Source: Eleusine coracana subsp. coracana (Eukaryota > Streptophyta > Magnoliopsida > Poales > Poaceae). From it: a stretch of DNA of 64,000 nucleotides. Positions 43,397 through 55,478 of this stretch are shown here, one piece after another. The stretch's first letter is position 1, and each line of letters opens with the position of its first letter. Location of the stretch: positions 41,968,101 to 42,032,100 of the forward strand of contig CM064426.1 in assembly GCA_032690845.1 (NCBI GenBank), given 5' to 3'. A program made the translations under genes and the position numbers. A model generated the notes under the pieces. It had not been told where the DNA came from and ran no database searches. It saw nothing but the letters and a program-made list of their open reading frames with translations.

Positions 43397-46300
43397 GCAG
43401 CAGGTGGAGGCTTGGAGAACAAATGGTTGATGGACTCCGGGTGTTCGTGCCACATGACCGGAGATGCAAAGTGGTTCTCCAGCCTCACTCCCTTGAAGCG
43501 GTGGGAATATGTGACCTTTGGAGATGACAAGAGAGGGAGAGTGAAGGCAAGAGGCGCGGTAAAGGTAAATGAAAAATTCACTCTCAAGGATGTTGGTTTG
43601 GTTGAGTATCTCAAGTACAATCTCCTCTCTATTTCTCAGCTTCTTGATGTTGGTTTGGAAGTGCGCTTTAAGTCGAATGCTTCTTGTGTTCTTGATTCGG
43701 GTGGTTCCTTGGTTTGTGGGATTTCTCGCATTTGCAGAGTTTTTCAGGCTGATTTTGCTGGTTCTCCTGGTTCTCACAATTGCTTGTTTTCTCAAACTTC
43801 TTCTGAGCTCTGAAAATGGCATAGGAGACTGGTCACATGAGCTTTTACTTCTTATGTCGCTTGAGTGGCCTAGGTTTGATCCGAGGATTGCCTAAGCTCA
43901 AATTTGATAAGGATTTGGTTTGTGCTCCTTGTCGTCATGGGAAAATGATTGTCGCTTCTCATCCACCAATCAATTTGGTGATGACTGAACGCCCTAGAGA
44001 TTTGCTTCATATGGACACTGTTGGTCCTTCTCGGGTTCATTCGGCGGGTGGGAAGTGGTACGTTCTTGTGATTGTTGACGACTATTCTCGCTACTCTTGG
44101 GTCTACTTTCTTGAGAGCAAGGATGAAGTGTTTCATCACTTTCGGAGCTTATCCTTGAGGTTGTTCAAGGAACTCCCTGGTGCATTACGAGCAATCCGCA
44201 GTGATAATAGCACCAAGTTCAAGAACTCCTCCTTTGATGCTTTCTGTCTTGAGCATGGTATTGAGCATTAGTTTTCAGCACCTCGTGTTTCTCAGCAGAA
44301 CGGTGTGGCCGAAAGAAAGAACAGAACCCTGGTGGAGATGGCCCAGACGATGCTTGATGAGCATAGGACTCCGAGGCGGTTCTGGGCTGAGGCCATTAGC
44401 ATTGCTTGCTATGTTTCCAATCGTATTTTCTTGCGCTCAATTATTAATGTGACTTCTTATGAGCTACGTTTTGGGAGGAAGCCATCTGTTTCTCATTTGC
44501 GTGCTTTTGGCTGCAAGTGCTTTATTCTCAAGCGTCGCAATCTTGATAAGTTTGAGTCGAGATCTTTCGTTGGCATCTTTCTTGGTTACTCTCTTCATGG
44601 TCATTCCTACAGAGTTTTGAATTTGGAAACTACCACCATCGTAGGGTCCTGCGATGTAACCTTTGATGAATCAAACTCTTGTGCAAGCAATGTGATTGAG
44701 ACTGCATGTACCAAGGAGATGGAGGAGAGCATCTTTGTAGAAGAGGACCTTCAGGGCTTTGATGATGATGACGATGATTTACTTCATCTCTCATCTAAGC
44801 TTGTTCCTGCTGCTACCACTACTCCAGCAGAGGGTCCAGAAGCTTGTACATCAACTTCAGCGGCTGTTGAGCGAGCTCCAGCTGTGGTTGAGGGGGAGGT
44901 ACACTCTGAGAGAGAGGCTCCTCACCACATTCAGCGTCGACATCCATCTCAACAAATGATTGGTAATCTCTATGAGAGGACAACAAGGTCAAGGTCTGCA
45001 CATCTCGCTTGCTTTACAAATTCTGTCTTTATTGCAACCTTTGAACCTCGAGATGTTGGACACGCACTATCTGATGAACATTGGGTTAATGCCATGCATG
45101 AGGAGTTAGAAAACTTTGAGAGAAACAAAGTCTGGACCCTTGTAGAGCCTCCCAAAAATGTCAATGTCATAGGAACCAAGTGGGTGTTCAAAACAAACAA
45201 GGGGAGGATGGTGAGGATGTGAGAAACAAGGTTAGGCTAGTGCTCAAGGTTTTAGCCAAGTGGAGGGCTTAGATTATGGTGAAACCTTTGCTCCTGTTGC
45301 TCGCATAGAAGCCATTAGGATCTCGCTTGCATTTGCTGCCTCTAAGGGCATTAGACTCTATCAAATGGATGTCAAGAGTGCTTTCCTAAATGGTTTTATA
45401 TAGGAAGAAGTGTATGTGAAGCAACCCCCTGGCTTTGAGCACCACAAATACCCAAACCGTGTGTGCAAGCTTTAGAAGGCTTTGTACGGCCTAAAGGAAG
45501 CACCTAGGGCATAGTATGTCATGGGGTGTGTTTACAAAACCTTGTTCACTCTCAAGCATGGCAATGACTTTCTAATGGTTCAGATTTACGTGGATGATAT
45601 CATCTTTGGTGGTTCCTCTCATGCTCTTGTGTCTAGATTTCAGGAAGCTATGGAAAGTGAATTTCAAATGTCGATGATGGGAGAGCTCACCTTCTTTCTT
45701 GGGCTTCAAATCAAGCAGAGCAAGCAAGGCACTTTCATACATCAAGCCATGTACACGAAGGATCTCCTGAAGAAGTTCGACATGGTCAATGTGAAGCCGT
45801 TGTCTACACCAATGTCCACAACAATGGCTCTTGACCCTGATGAAGACTATGAAGCAGTGGATCAAAGGGAATACAGGAGCATGATTGGCTCCCTCTTGTA
45901 CCTGACAGTGACAAGACCCGACATACACTTTGCGGTGTGTCTTTGTGCTCGTTTTCAAGCTTCCCCAAGGGTGACTCATCGTAAGGTTGTCAAGCGCATC
46001 TTCAGGTATCTCAAATACACCCTTGAGTTTGGTCTTTGGTACTATGCATCTTCATCTCTTGATCGCATTGGGTATTCGGATGCAGACTTTGCAGGGTGTA
46101 GAATTGATAGGAAGAGCACTTCTGGTACTTGCCATTTCTTGGGTACTTCTTTGGTCTGTTGGTCTTCTTGTAAGCAGTCGAGTGAGTATGTTGCTGCTGC
46201 TAGTTGCTGCTCACAAATCCTATGGATTGTATCTACCATGAGAGACTACGGGTTAACTTTTAAGGGTGTTCCACTCATGTGTGATAACTCCAGTGCCATA

Positions 46301-46516
46301 TGCTTAGCCAAAAACCCAGTCCAACAAGGTAAGGTCAAACACATCAATGTGCGATTCCACTTCCTAAGAGACAATGTTGAGAAGGGGGATGTTGAGCTCA
46401 AATATATTGATACCAAAAACCAACTAGCTGATATCCTCACGAAGCCCCTAGATGCTTCGAGACATGCTTTTCTTCCGAGGAAATTTGGTGTTTGTCATCC
46501 TTATGGCATCATTTGA
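43397..46516 (+). pseudogene. Element A2 pol (PR-INT-RT-RH)
   Basis: The protease has LMDSGCSCHMTG. Integrase has HMDTVGPSR, RSDNSTKF (the usual NGTEF is altered) and NGVAERKN, with breaks near 43812 and 44271. A long frame, 44305-45222, covers the integrase C-terminus and linker. RT has MDVKSAFLNGF followed by a stop, a deletion of about 30 bp after KEAPRA, and an intact QIYVDDIIFGG box. The final frame 45521-46516 has SDADFAGCRIDRKSTSG, a short deletion at SCKQSSEYVAAAS, and ends FGVCHPYGII. Confidence 0.92.
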
Positions 46517-47855
46517 GGGCGAGTTGCTGTTCACTTGTATATATGTATCTTACCATTTTTGCATTGCATCTCATATATAATATATGCATTGTTACATGAG
46601 CTTTGATTCTATGCTTGCCTGTATTTCTCAATGCTATTATTGAGCTTGAGCTAAGTTGTGTGAATGTGATGGTAATCTCTCATGCTTAGATTTTCTAGAT
46701 GGCCTGTTATAGACTCATGTGAGCAACATGCTAATCTTAAAGGTAAACTAAGCTTTTTGTGAACCTTATGAACTAATCTTGCTAAAACTTGCTCACCATG
46801 TGTATAATTGCTTTTATCCGTATTGAAACTTGCATTGAGGCTAGTCTAGAGGATATCTTGGCTTTGGCCCCTTGTGTTTGCGAAATGGAAGGCTTTGCAA
46901 ATGTTTAGCTCGTGATGAAACATTGTGGGAACGTGTGTTCCTTTTGCCACAAAGGCATGCTCTTTTGTCTTGTCCATAAGCTTGAATAATCTGCTAAGTG
47001 CTTTGATCAAGAATAATTGTAAAATATTAAATCCAAACATTATGACTTGAAGCCTCGGGGTGTTTGTCGTACCCAGTCGTGCGACCCTCCGCATGGATAA
47101 GAGGACACATGAGGATAAACAATAATCACTTGATCAACTGAGTCTCTATTTCATATGTGAGTGTTTGAAGAGCTCATTTTCTATGAATGCTTGTTGCCCT
47201 AGTTGAGATTGAGACTGGCTAGTATCTTTTGATTCACTTGATGCTTGTTTTGTCTTGGATGGGAGTACTTACACATGTGGTGGCAGATTTTCTCATGATA
47301 AGCAAATTTGATTCTATCTAAGCTAGTCAATCTTTCTGTTTAACTTGTGTAGCTCTTGGTGTTTATGCCTTGTGATCTCTTTTTGATCTTTGCATGATTG
47401 GGAGCTATTGCTTTTACACTTCATGGCACTATGGTTATGGTTAGCAAAGTTAAATGCTTGTTTGCATAATTGTTGAAGCTCCTTAGGATTGCATTTTAAT
47501 GCTTTGCATGTTTGCTTGTTCTTTTGCCTCTTTGATGAGTTCTTTGCCAAAGGGGGAGAAAACTTTGGGGTCATGCTAAGAAACTTGTATGATCCATTTT
47601 GCACTACATGAGACCTACCACAACTTGAAGGGGAGCATATCATGATCTTGAGCATTTTCTTGTGCGCTTTTCACATTCTTTGCGTCTCAAGTCGCTTTCT
47701 TTGCCAACTCTTGGTTTTGTGATCCCTACTTGCTAGATGGCTTGTTTTCACCTTTTCTTTAGGTTTGGCCATTTGGATGTGCTTATTCGGCTTGGCATTT
47801 CAATCTCTAATCTTTGTGCATTTGAGGTTGTCAATGTACTCATCAAGGGGGAGAT
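46517..47855 (+). other. Element A2 3' untranslated region and polypurine tract
   Basis: Conserved A-family 3' region. The polypurine tract CAAGGGGGAGAT is at 47844-47855. Confidence 0.85.
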
Positions 47856-49257
47856 TGAGAAACCATGTGAATATGTGCCATGGTTTGCAATATTTGTGAT
47901 GAGTAATTGACTTGAGCGGATTTGGTGTTTGAGTTGAAATGCGGGAATCTGGGGATTGCATGGGTTTGCATATCATGGTTATGACTAATCGGATTTGGTG
48001 GAGGTATTGGTGATGTTGTAGGAGTTGGGAAATGTGTTTGCTTGTCTCATAATCTGTAGGTCACTGGAGTCGACTTGGCGGTCAACAGTGAGAGGATCGG
48101 GCACAAGTAGGGGACTTGGGGCCAGACGATCGGGATGCCGGGTGAAGTCAAGGGTGATCCACACTATACACGTGGAGAGGCAAGAAGCACGAACAGTTTC
48201 CTGGTTGAACCTCAAAACCGTTGTGGTGATGAAGACAGCGTGTTGACCAAGTCAAGGTGAACGGGATGCCGGTGCAAGTGACAAGGGAGTCCAATGGACA
48301 GGGACTAGGAGAGACTTGCCGGTGGTCAGGATCGCGGGACAAGGTGACACGCATCAACATCAAGAAGTCGCACTTTGAGAAGCGTGCAAGGTGGTTTCCC
48401 GTTTTGGGCCTTAAAACCGGTGGCGGCGAATGGAGGTGCACGTGGCACCATCGCGGAGCTTGCGTCGAGGGCAAGCAAAGTTGTGAAGGGCTCGATGGCA
48501 TTTGGGCGATGAAGAAAAAGATGGACAGTTATGCCCTAGGTGGTAGGTGGGTGTGTTATGTAGATCAAGGGTAGAGTGGTCATGTGGACAATAGACCCTA
48601 GGCCTATATAAGCAGAGGTGTGGCTAGTGGGAGAGGTGCCTCTCTTCCTATCAGCCTTGTGTTAGGTGTTCTATTCAAAGTGCTAGGAGAGGACTTCATG
48701 TTTTAGAGGAGAGGAGAGGGTGTGTGAGAGACATCTCTTGCTTTTTTGGAGTGGATCTCTTTAAAGGAGGGTAGTGATGTATTGAGGATGATCTGGTCCA
48801 AATTTCGTGATTTTTGGAGTTCGTGTGATAGGGTTTTGACAATTTTCTTTCCCGAACGGAGCTGTTGTTTTGATCATGACGGAACTTCTGTGACCATGAT
48901 GGAATTTTCGTCAAGAACCACAGAACTTCTGTGAGTGATAGTTCTCTCGTCGCCCGGAACTTCCGTGAATGACGAAACTTCCATCAGAGACCACGGAACT
49001 TCCATTAGGCTCTGCTTTGTGATCTCTCGGATCATTCTTGTTTCCCGTTTTGTTCCTCTTGTGCTTCCGGTATGTGTTCTTTTGGTTTGAGTCATTTCTA
49101 GGGTTAGCACATCACAAGTTGGTGTGTGTAATCTTGGTGACTTGGTTAGAGGTTGGTTTGGGTTGTAGTTGGGACATAGGCCAAGTTCTGGAGAAGAATT
49201 TTTATTGGCTCCCATTCACCCCCCCCCCCCCCCTCTAGTCGCCTTCTCGGTCCTTCA
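47856..49257 (+). repeat. Element A2 3' LTR (1402 bp)
   Basis: Starts TGAGAAACCATG and ends TCCTTCA. It matches the 5' LTR apart from substitutions and a deletion of about 355 bp after CATCTCTTGC (near 48736). The palindrome array is at 48865-49010 and a 14-base C run near 49220. Confidence 0.93.
48601..48612 (+). promoter_or_regulatory. TATA box in A2 3' LTR
   Basis: GGCCTATATAAG. It would drive read-out toward 49258 into element B's remaining gag, in antisense. Confidence 0.5.
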
Positions 49258-49262
49258 ATATC

Positions 49263-50459
49263 ATCCTTGTAAAGCTTCCTTAAAACTCTCCCAATAATCT
49301 CTTGATCAAAAGTTTCTGACTTGAGGCGATTACTTGGGAAATTATACTCAATTCCGGCTTCAGAAGCATCTTGCGGACTAAAGGATCTTCTCATATTGAG
49401 CAACTCGCGTGAAAAATCAATAGGAATCCAGTCCATCGGCTCAAATTTGTCAGGTGGTTTAGCATTCGCCAATGTTCTATCCCCCTTTGGTTTAGCAAAG
49501 TTGCCTTCAAATTCCTTCAGGTGATTGTCCAGAATCACAACTTCTATCTTGGTATATCCCTTGCAACTCGACGGAGTCATCACGGTGATCGGTTCTCCTG
49601 TTGTCATGACTGCACCAATCGGCTCAGAGACTGCGCCGATCGGCACACACGTCAGATCCACAGAGGCGGGTCTGATGGGCTCTATTTCTTCGAATTTATG
49701 TTCTGAAGTAATCATTGCTCTACTCTAGGACATCAAGATCTGTTCAGCCGGTGACTCTTCCTTCTACATAACTTCTAGGCATTGCCGATTTCGTTCTAGA
49801 TATTCTTCCCAATGCTTGTGCAAAGCTTCATTCTCGGCAATTTTACTTAACAATTTGATCCCTGCCTTGGCTGTCAATCTTAGAAAACTTCCTCTGGCCG
49901 ATCCGTCCAAATGCATCCTCGATGCCTTGTTTATCGCCATGTAGAAGGTTTGAGCACACATATTCTCATCAATGTCGAGGTCAGGTCCTTGTTTCAACAA
50001 TGTTTGAAAATGCGTCCAGGCTTCCGAGAGGGATTCTTCATCTTTGTGTAAGAAATTTACCACCTCTCTTCTCAACTTCTGCACCTTTGGCAAAGGAAAA
50101 CAGTGGAGACAATTTCCAACTGACTCACTCCACTTACCTTTTGCTTCTTGAGATGCTGCCCCGTGCCACTCTTTGGCTTTTCCTCCCAAAGAGAATGGGA
50201 AAAGCAGCCACCTGTAAAGATCCTGAGGCACTCCTTCATGATGGAATATTTAGCAAAGTGCCTCCAAATCTTGTAAGTGAGTATACAGGTTCTCCTCTTT
50301 CGCTCCAAAGAACTTGTTTGCTTCAGCCATGCTAATGATAATGGGGTTCAACATATACGAGGAGGTCGTGGCCTTCTCATCTGAGGATTGAGGCACCAGC
50401 ACGTCTGGAGATGGTAGAGAAAGCACCCTGAGCGTCGGAGAAGGTCCTGTCGTACTCAT
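49263..50459 (-). pseudogene. Element B gag and gag-protease linker
   Basis: The minus-strand frame from 50459 (TGPSPTLRVLSLPSP) is followed by a frame from about 50231 carrying the gypsy gag core: LYRWLLFPFSLGGKAKEWHG, LRREVVNFLHKDEESLSEAW and THFQTLLKQGPDLDI. After a stop near 49764 the frame 49715-49263 (KFEEIEPIRPASVDLTCVPI, then FSRELLNMRRSFSPQDASEA) is the acidic linker; A2 interrupts it at 49262. No zinc knuckle was found in what remains. Confidence 0.85.
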
Positions 50460-50551
50460 CCTGAAAATTCACACAAAACACAAAAACAAAAACAACTAGA
50501 AAAGAGAGGATTAGACGTTAGTAAAATATTAATAATAAAAGAACTGGCTTG

Positions 50552-50570
50552 CTCCCTAGCAACGACGCCA
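50552..50570 (-). other. Primer binding site, element B
   Basis: The minus strand reads TGGCGTCGTTGCTAGGGAG, close to the TGGCGCCGTTGCCGGGGA form that pairs with tRNA-Asp in Athila-type elements. It lies 11 nt from the LTR end. Confidence 0.7.
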
Positions 50571-50581
50571 AAAAAAGGGGT

Positions 50582-51548
50582 TGTTGGTCGTAATTACGCA
50601 CCCACTTATATACCACAAGAGGACGGTGTATAGTTGTAGCTCTTTTTCCCTCATAGTATTTCAAGGTTATCAAATCCACAAGGAACGAGCGGAACAATTA
50701 CTATTAAAGGGTTACTAACAAATTGCAATGGGTTGGTTGATGTGAATGATGATGGTGAGAGAGTGGAGGGTGACTGTTATTGAAGAAGTAACAGGATAAT
50801 AAAGGATTCTCTCCTTAGGATTGGTTCACTAGCATGCAACCTTATTCTTATCAACTCGAGTGATGACTCTAATATTCTACAAGACATGCTGGTTTCATTC
50901 ACCCCGGCTGTCACTATATAGGCTATTAGCTCCCCACTAGTTTCTTGCACTATGCAATGGGCAAAAGTGTATTGGCCGATACACTAATGAAAAGGATAGA
51001 TAGATGTGCAATTAAGTTCATCACATAGACTAAATTCATCAAGAGAGTATCAATAAGTATGAGAGTTACATGACCAGATCCCCGCACCGGAGAAGAGAAT
51101 ATGAGACTACTCGTTCATCCTTCCGCTAGACATAGCAGGGGGATGAGAAATAGCGCTAGAATGTGTATGAGCCGATCGGCGCGACCTCCCTTCTGGTGGA
51201 TCTCGTCGGTGTTGACCAACCTTCGCCACCAATATCCTAGAACCCTAGTTCTAATAACTGATTCTTGCAATTGCCGTCCTCTCTACTATCCCCCCTTGGC
51301 CCTTGATAATTATCTTCCTTTTATACTTGACGGGATTAGGTCAACCTCCACCGACTCTAACTCATACTAGGTTGGGCCTTCGTTTTTCTCGGACTGGGTC
51401 GTGTTTTCATCATCTTTTCCTTCCACGCCGATCAGCGTAGGCCTACGCCGATCGGCGCGGCTCTGTATCTAGCCCATCTTCGTTGCTCTTTAGTTCTTTA
51501 TCCATAATTACCCTATTTTACACCTATTTCCTATGATTGCATCCAACA
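50582..51548 (-). repeat. Element B 5' LTR
   Basis: 967 bp, plus-strand ends TGTTGGTCG and ATCCAACA. It pairs with 31407-32362. GCCGATCGGCGCG palindromes lie at 51169-51183 and 51426-51460. Confidence 0.9.
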
Positions 51549-52680
51549 CATACACTTCCTCCTAAATTGGCCCGTTGAGGAAGGCACTTTTCACATCCAT
51601 TTGATATAGCTTGAAATCCTGGTGAGTAGCATAGGCAAGTAATATTCAAATTGATACAAGCCTAGCTACGGGAGCATAAGTTTCATTGAAATCTAAACCT
51701 TCGACTTGTGAATAACCTTTTGCTACTAGTCGTGCTTTGTTTCTTGTCACCACACCATGCTCATCTTGTTTATTGTGGAACACCCATTTGGTGCCCACAA
51801 CATTTTGCTTTGGTCTCTCCACCAAAGTCCATACTTTATTTCTTTCAAAGTTGTTCAACTCCTCTTGCATGGCCAATACCCAATCCGGATCATGTAGTGC
51901 ATCCTCTACCTTCAGTGGCTCAAGAGAAGACACAAAAGAGTAATGTTCACAAAAGGTAGAGACATGTGATCTTCTTGTTACCCCTTTTTCAATATCACCA
52001 AGAATGTTGTCCACGGGGTGATGTCGTCGCACACTTTGCTGTACTCTTGGATGTGCAACTTGTGGTCTTGTATCATCTCCATCTTCTTCATCTTCTCCCC
52101 CTTGATCATTGCCATCATCTTGATCTTGATCATCATCTTGTGTGGGTGGAGAAGCTTGATTTGATGATGGATCAACTTGATTGTCACTTGGATCACATGG
52201 TCGAATATCACCTATGGCCATTCTTCTCAATGCATCACATGGAGCCTCATCATCATCTAGCACATCTGGATCAACTTGCTCCACTTGAGAGCCATTAGTT
52301 TCATCAATTGCATGTCACTCATGATTTCAACACAACTGGAGTCCTTGTTGAAGACATGGTAAGCGCGTGAATTTGAATCATAACCAAGAAAGATGCATTC
52401 ATAGGCTTTAGGAGCAAACTTTGATGATCTTCCTCTTTTGTTAAGCGCAAAGAATTTGCTCCCAAAGTCACAAAAATAAGAGACATTGGGTTTGTTACCA
52501 ATGAGGAGCTCATATGATGTTTTCTTTAGGATTCGGTGAAGATAGAGTCGGTTTGTGGCGTGAACGGTCGTGTTGATAGCTTCGGCCCAAAAGCGGTCGG
52601 AGGTCTTGTATTCATCAAGGATTGTTCGTTCCATCTCAATAAGTGTGTGATTCTTTCTTTTGACCACCCCATTTGATTGT
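51549..52680 (-). pseudogene. Element C integrase C-terminus, linker and RT N-terminus
   Basis: The frame from 52680 has QSNGVVKRKNHTLIEMERTI. The usual catalytic Glu of NGVVERKN is Lys. It continues with RFWAEAINTTVHATNRLYLH and LGYDSNSRAYHVFNK, then a frameshift near 52320. An acidic linker (QDDGNDQGGEDEEDGDD) follows, then RT with VWTLVERPKQNVVGTKWVF and QMDVKSAFLNGPI, a stop, and EEVYV, where element B starts. It joins 31406 on the far side of B. Confidence 0.88.
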
Positions 52681-52930
52681 GGACATGAAGGACCGAGAAG
52701 GCGACCAGAGGGGGGGGGGGGTGAATGGGAGCCAATTAAAATTCTTCTCAAGAACTTGGCCTATGTCCCAACTACAACCCGAACCAACCTCTAACCAAGT
52801 CACCAAGATTACACACACCAACTTGTGATGTGCTAATCCTAGGATTGACTCAAACCAAAAGGACACATGGCGGAAGCACAAGAGAAATGAAAAAGGAACC
52901 AAGGAAGATCCGAAAGATCACAAAATTGAG

Positions 52931-53110
52931 CCTGACGGAAGTTCCGTGGTGCCCGACGGAAGTTCCAAAGCCCCCGACGGAAGTTCTATCAATCACGGAA
53001 GTTCCAGGCGACAGGAGAACTATCACTCATGGAAGTTCCGTGGTTTTTGATGGAACTTTCGTCATGCTCACGGAAGTTCTGTCCTGGCCACGGAAGTTCT
53101 GTCCTGGGCA
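52931..53110 (-). repeat. ACGGAAGTTCCGT palindrome array, D 3' LTR
   Basis: About nine degenerate copies of GACGGAAGTTCCGT. Some are arranged head to head, others in direct order. Confidence 0.85.
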
Positions 53111-53722
53111 AAATAGCAGCTCCGTTCGGGAAAGAAAATTACCAAAACCCTATCAAACGAACTCCAAAAATCATGAAATTTGGACCAGATGATCCTCAAT
53201 ACATCATGACCCTCCTCTAAAGAGCTCCACTCCAAAAACACAAGGAATCATCATGAATTTCAGATATTGTGCCAAGAACACTAAAAAGGGAAACTTGAGA
53301 AATCCTTCAAATCGAAGGTGCTAGAGTTATTGATTCGGTCAAGGATCCATAGAGGATTGTTCTAACTCATCCTAGCAACAAGTTTCTTAAGAATTCCGAA
53401 CCAAAAACTCATCCAAAAGAGAGATCAAAAATCACCACGAAAATAGCTCCGAAAATAAGAAAAAGGGAATTTCGGGATTCAAGTGAAGAGGGAAATCTTG
53501 AGCACGAAAATACTTCTCATATCATAGAAAGGTGCTTACAAGATCCATAGGTACAAAGCTAGGAAGCCACCCTCTTCCTCCCACTATTTGGAAGAGCAAG
53601 AGATGTCTCTCACACACCCTTTCCTCTCCTCTGAATCATGAAGTCCTGTCCTAGCACTTTGAATAGAGTCCTAACACAAGGCTAATAGGAAGAGAGGCTC
53701 CTCTCCCACTAGCCACACCTCT

Positions 53723-53733
53723 CCTTATATAGG
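53723..53733 (-). promoter_or_regulatory. TATA box in D 3' LTR
   Basis: The minus strand reads CCTATATAAGG, at the same position as in other A-family LTRs. Confidence 0.5.
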
Positions 53734-54386
53734 CCTAGGGTCTCCTTGACCTACATAACATACCCACCTACCACAGAGGGCATAACCGTCCATCTTTTTC
53801 ATCATCGTCCGAATGCCATCGGACGCTTCACGTCTTTGATTCATCTCAAAGCAAGCTCCATGATGGTGCCACGTGCACCACCAACCACCGCCACCGGTTT
53901 TGAGGCCCAAACCGGGAAACCGCCTTGCATACTTCTCAAAGCGCGACTTCTCAATGTTGACGCGTGTCACCTTGTCCTGCAATCCTGACCACCGGCAAGT
54001 CTCTCCCAGTCCCTGTCCATTGGGCCCCCTTGTCACTTGCATCGGCATCCTGTTTGCCTTGACTTGGTCAACACGCTGTCTTCATCACCACCACGGTTTT
54101 GAGGCTCAACCGCGAAATCGCCCGTGCTTCTTGCCCTCCACGTGTACGGTGTGGATCACCCTTGACTTCACCCGGCATCCCGATCGTCTGGCCCCAAGTC
54201 CCCTACTTGTGCCCGATCCTCTCGCCGTTGACCGCCAAGTCGTCTCCAGTGACCTACACATCATGAGACAAGCAAACACATTTCCCATCTCCTGCAACAT
54301 CACCAATATCTCCACCAACTCCGGTTAGTCATAACCATGATATGCAAACCCATGCAATCCCTGGATTCCCTCATTTCAACTGAAAC

Positions 54387-55478
54387 CATCATATGAGTTT
54401 CTTAGCATTATTTGTGCATCACCCCAAAATTTTCTCCCCCTTTGCCAATGAACTCGTCAAAGAGGCAAAAGAACAAGCAAACATTCAATGCATGAAAATG
54501 CAAACCTAAGGAGCTTCAACAATTATGCAAACAAGCATTTAACTTTGCTTACCATAACCATAGTGCCATGAAGTGTAAAGGCAATAGCTCCCAATCATGC
54601 AAAGATAAAAAATAGACAGCAAGGCATAAACACTATGAGCTATACAGGCTAAGCAGAAAGATTGACTAGCTTAGATAGAATCAAATTTTGCTTATCATGA
54701 GAAAATATGCCACCACATGTGTAAGTACTCTCATCCAAGGCAAAACAAGCATCAAGTGAATCATAAGAATCTAGCCAGTTTCAATCTCAACAAGGGCAAC
54801 AAGCACTCATAGAAAATGAGCTCTACAAACGCTCACATATACAACAGATACTCAGTTTGATCAAGTGATTATAGTTTATCCTCATGTGTCCTCTTATCCA
54901 TGTGAAGGGTCGCACGACTGGGTACGGCAAACACCCCGAGGCTTCAAGTCACAATGTTTGGATTTAGCATTATTGAGTAATTCTTGATCAAAGCACTTAG
55001 CAGATTTTTCAGGATTATGCACAAGACAAAAGAGCATGCCTTTGCGGCAAAAGGAACACATGTTCCCACAATGCTACATGATGAGCTAAACATTTGCAAA
55101 GCCTTCCATTTTGCAAACACAAGGTGCCAAAGCCAAGACATCCTCTAGACTAGCCTCAATGCAAGCTTCAATAAGAATAAAAGCAATTATACACATGGTG
55201 AGCAAGTTTTAGCAAGATTAGATCATAAGGTTCACAAGAAGCTCAGTTTACCTTTAAGATTAGCAAGTTGCTCACATGAGTTTATAACAAGCCATCTAGA
55301 AAATCTAAGCATGAGAGATTACCATCACATCCACACAACTTAGCTCAAGCTCAATCATAGCAAGGAGAAATGCAAGGAAGCATAAGAATCAAAGTTCATC
55401 TACCAATGCATATATTACATATGAGATACAATGCGAAAATGGTAAGATACATATATACAAGAGAAAATCAACTCCCCC
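54387..55478 (-). other. Element D 3' untranslated region
   Basis: Conserved A-family 3' region, shortened at its LTR side by the same deletion that removed the polypurine tract. Confidence 0.8.

Larger units (their letters stand above)
39085..49257 (+). mobile_element. Element A2: copia element with both LTRs, nested in element B
   Basis: 10,173 bp. It is flanked by a perfect 5-bp target duplication, ATATC (39080-39084 and 49258-49262), and lies in the gag/protease part of element B. Order: 5' LTR, tRNA-Met primer binding site, gag, candidate gag-pol intron, PR-INT-RT-RH, 3' UTR, polypurine tract, 3' LTR. Both LTR ends read TG...CA. The 3' LTR has an internal deletion of about 355 bp relative to the 5' LTR. 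The gag start codon is mutated and the frames are broken. Confidence 0.95.
31407..51548 (-). mobile_element. Element B: Athila-like Ty3-gypsy, split by copia element A2
   Basis: Bounded by two antisense LTRs (31407-32362 and 50582-51548). About 9.96 kb remains once A2 and its target copy are removed. Minus-strand order: 5' LTR, Asp-type primer binding site, gag, protease, RT, RNase H, integrase, downstream ORF region, 3' LTR. The RT (TGWRICIDYKSLNKVTKKDH, YCYLDGYSGFFQI) and the downstream ORF region fit the Athila lineage. It lies inside the RT of element C. The outer 5-bp target copies are not recognisable; a few bases of C are missing at the left junction. Confidence 0.9.
52686..54386 (-). 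repeat. Element D 3' LTR, truncated
   Basis: The LTR end TCCTTCA (minus strand) is intact at 52686. About 350 bp covering the LTR start, the polypurine tract and adjoining UTR are deleted at the 54386 junction. It carries the palindrome array at 52931-53110 and a TATA box. Confidence 0.9.

Noticed and set aside
49218..49233. Long C/G runs (also near 25806, 27581, 52710 and 61113) as special structures
   Set aside because: The LTR copies occupy the same position with variable length; slippage-prone homopolymers are a simpler explanation.
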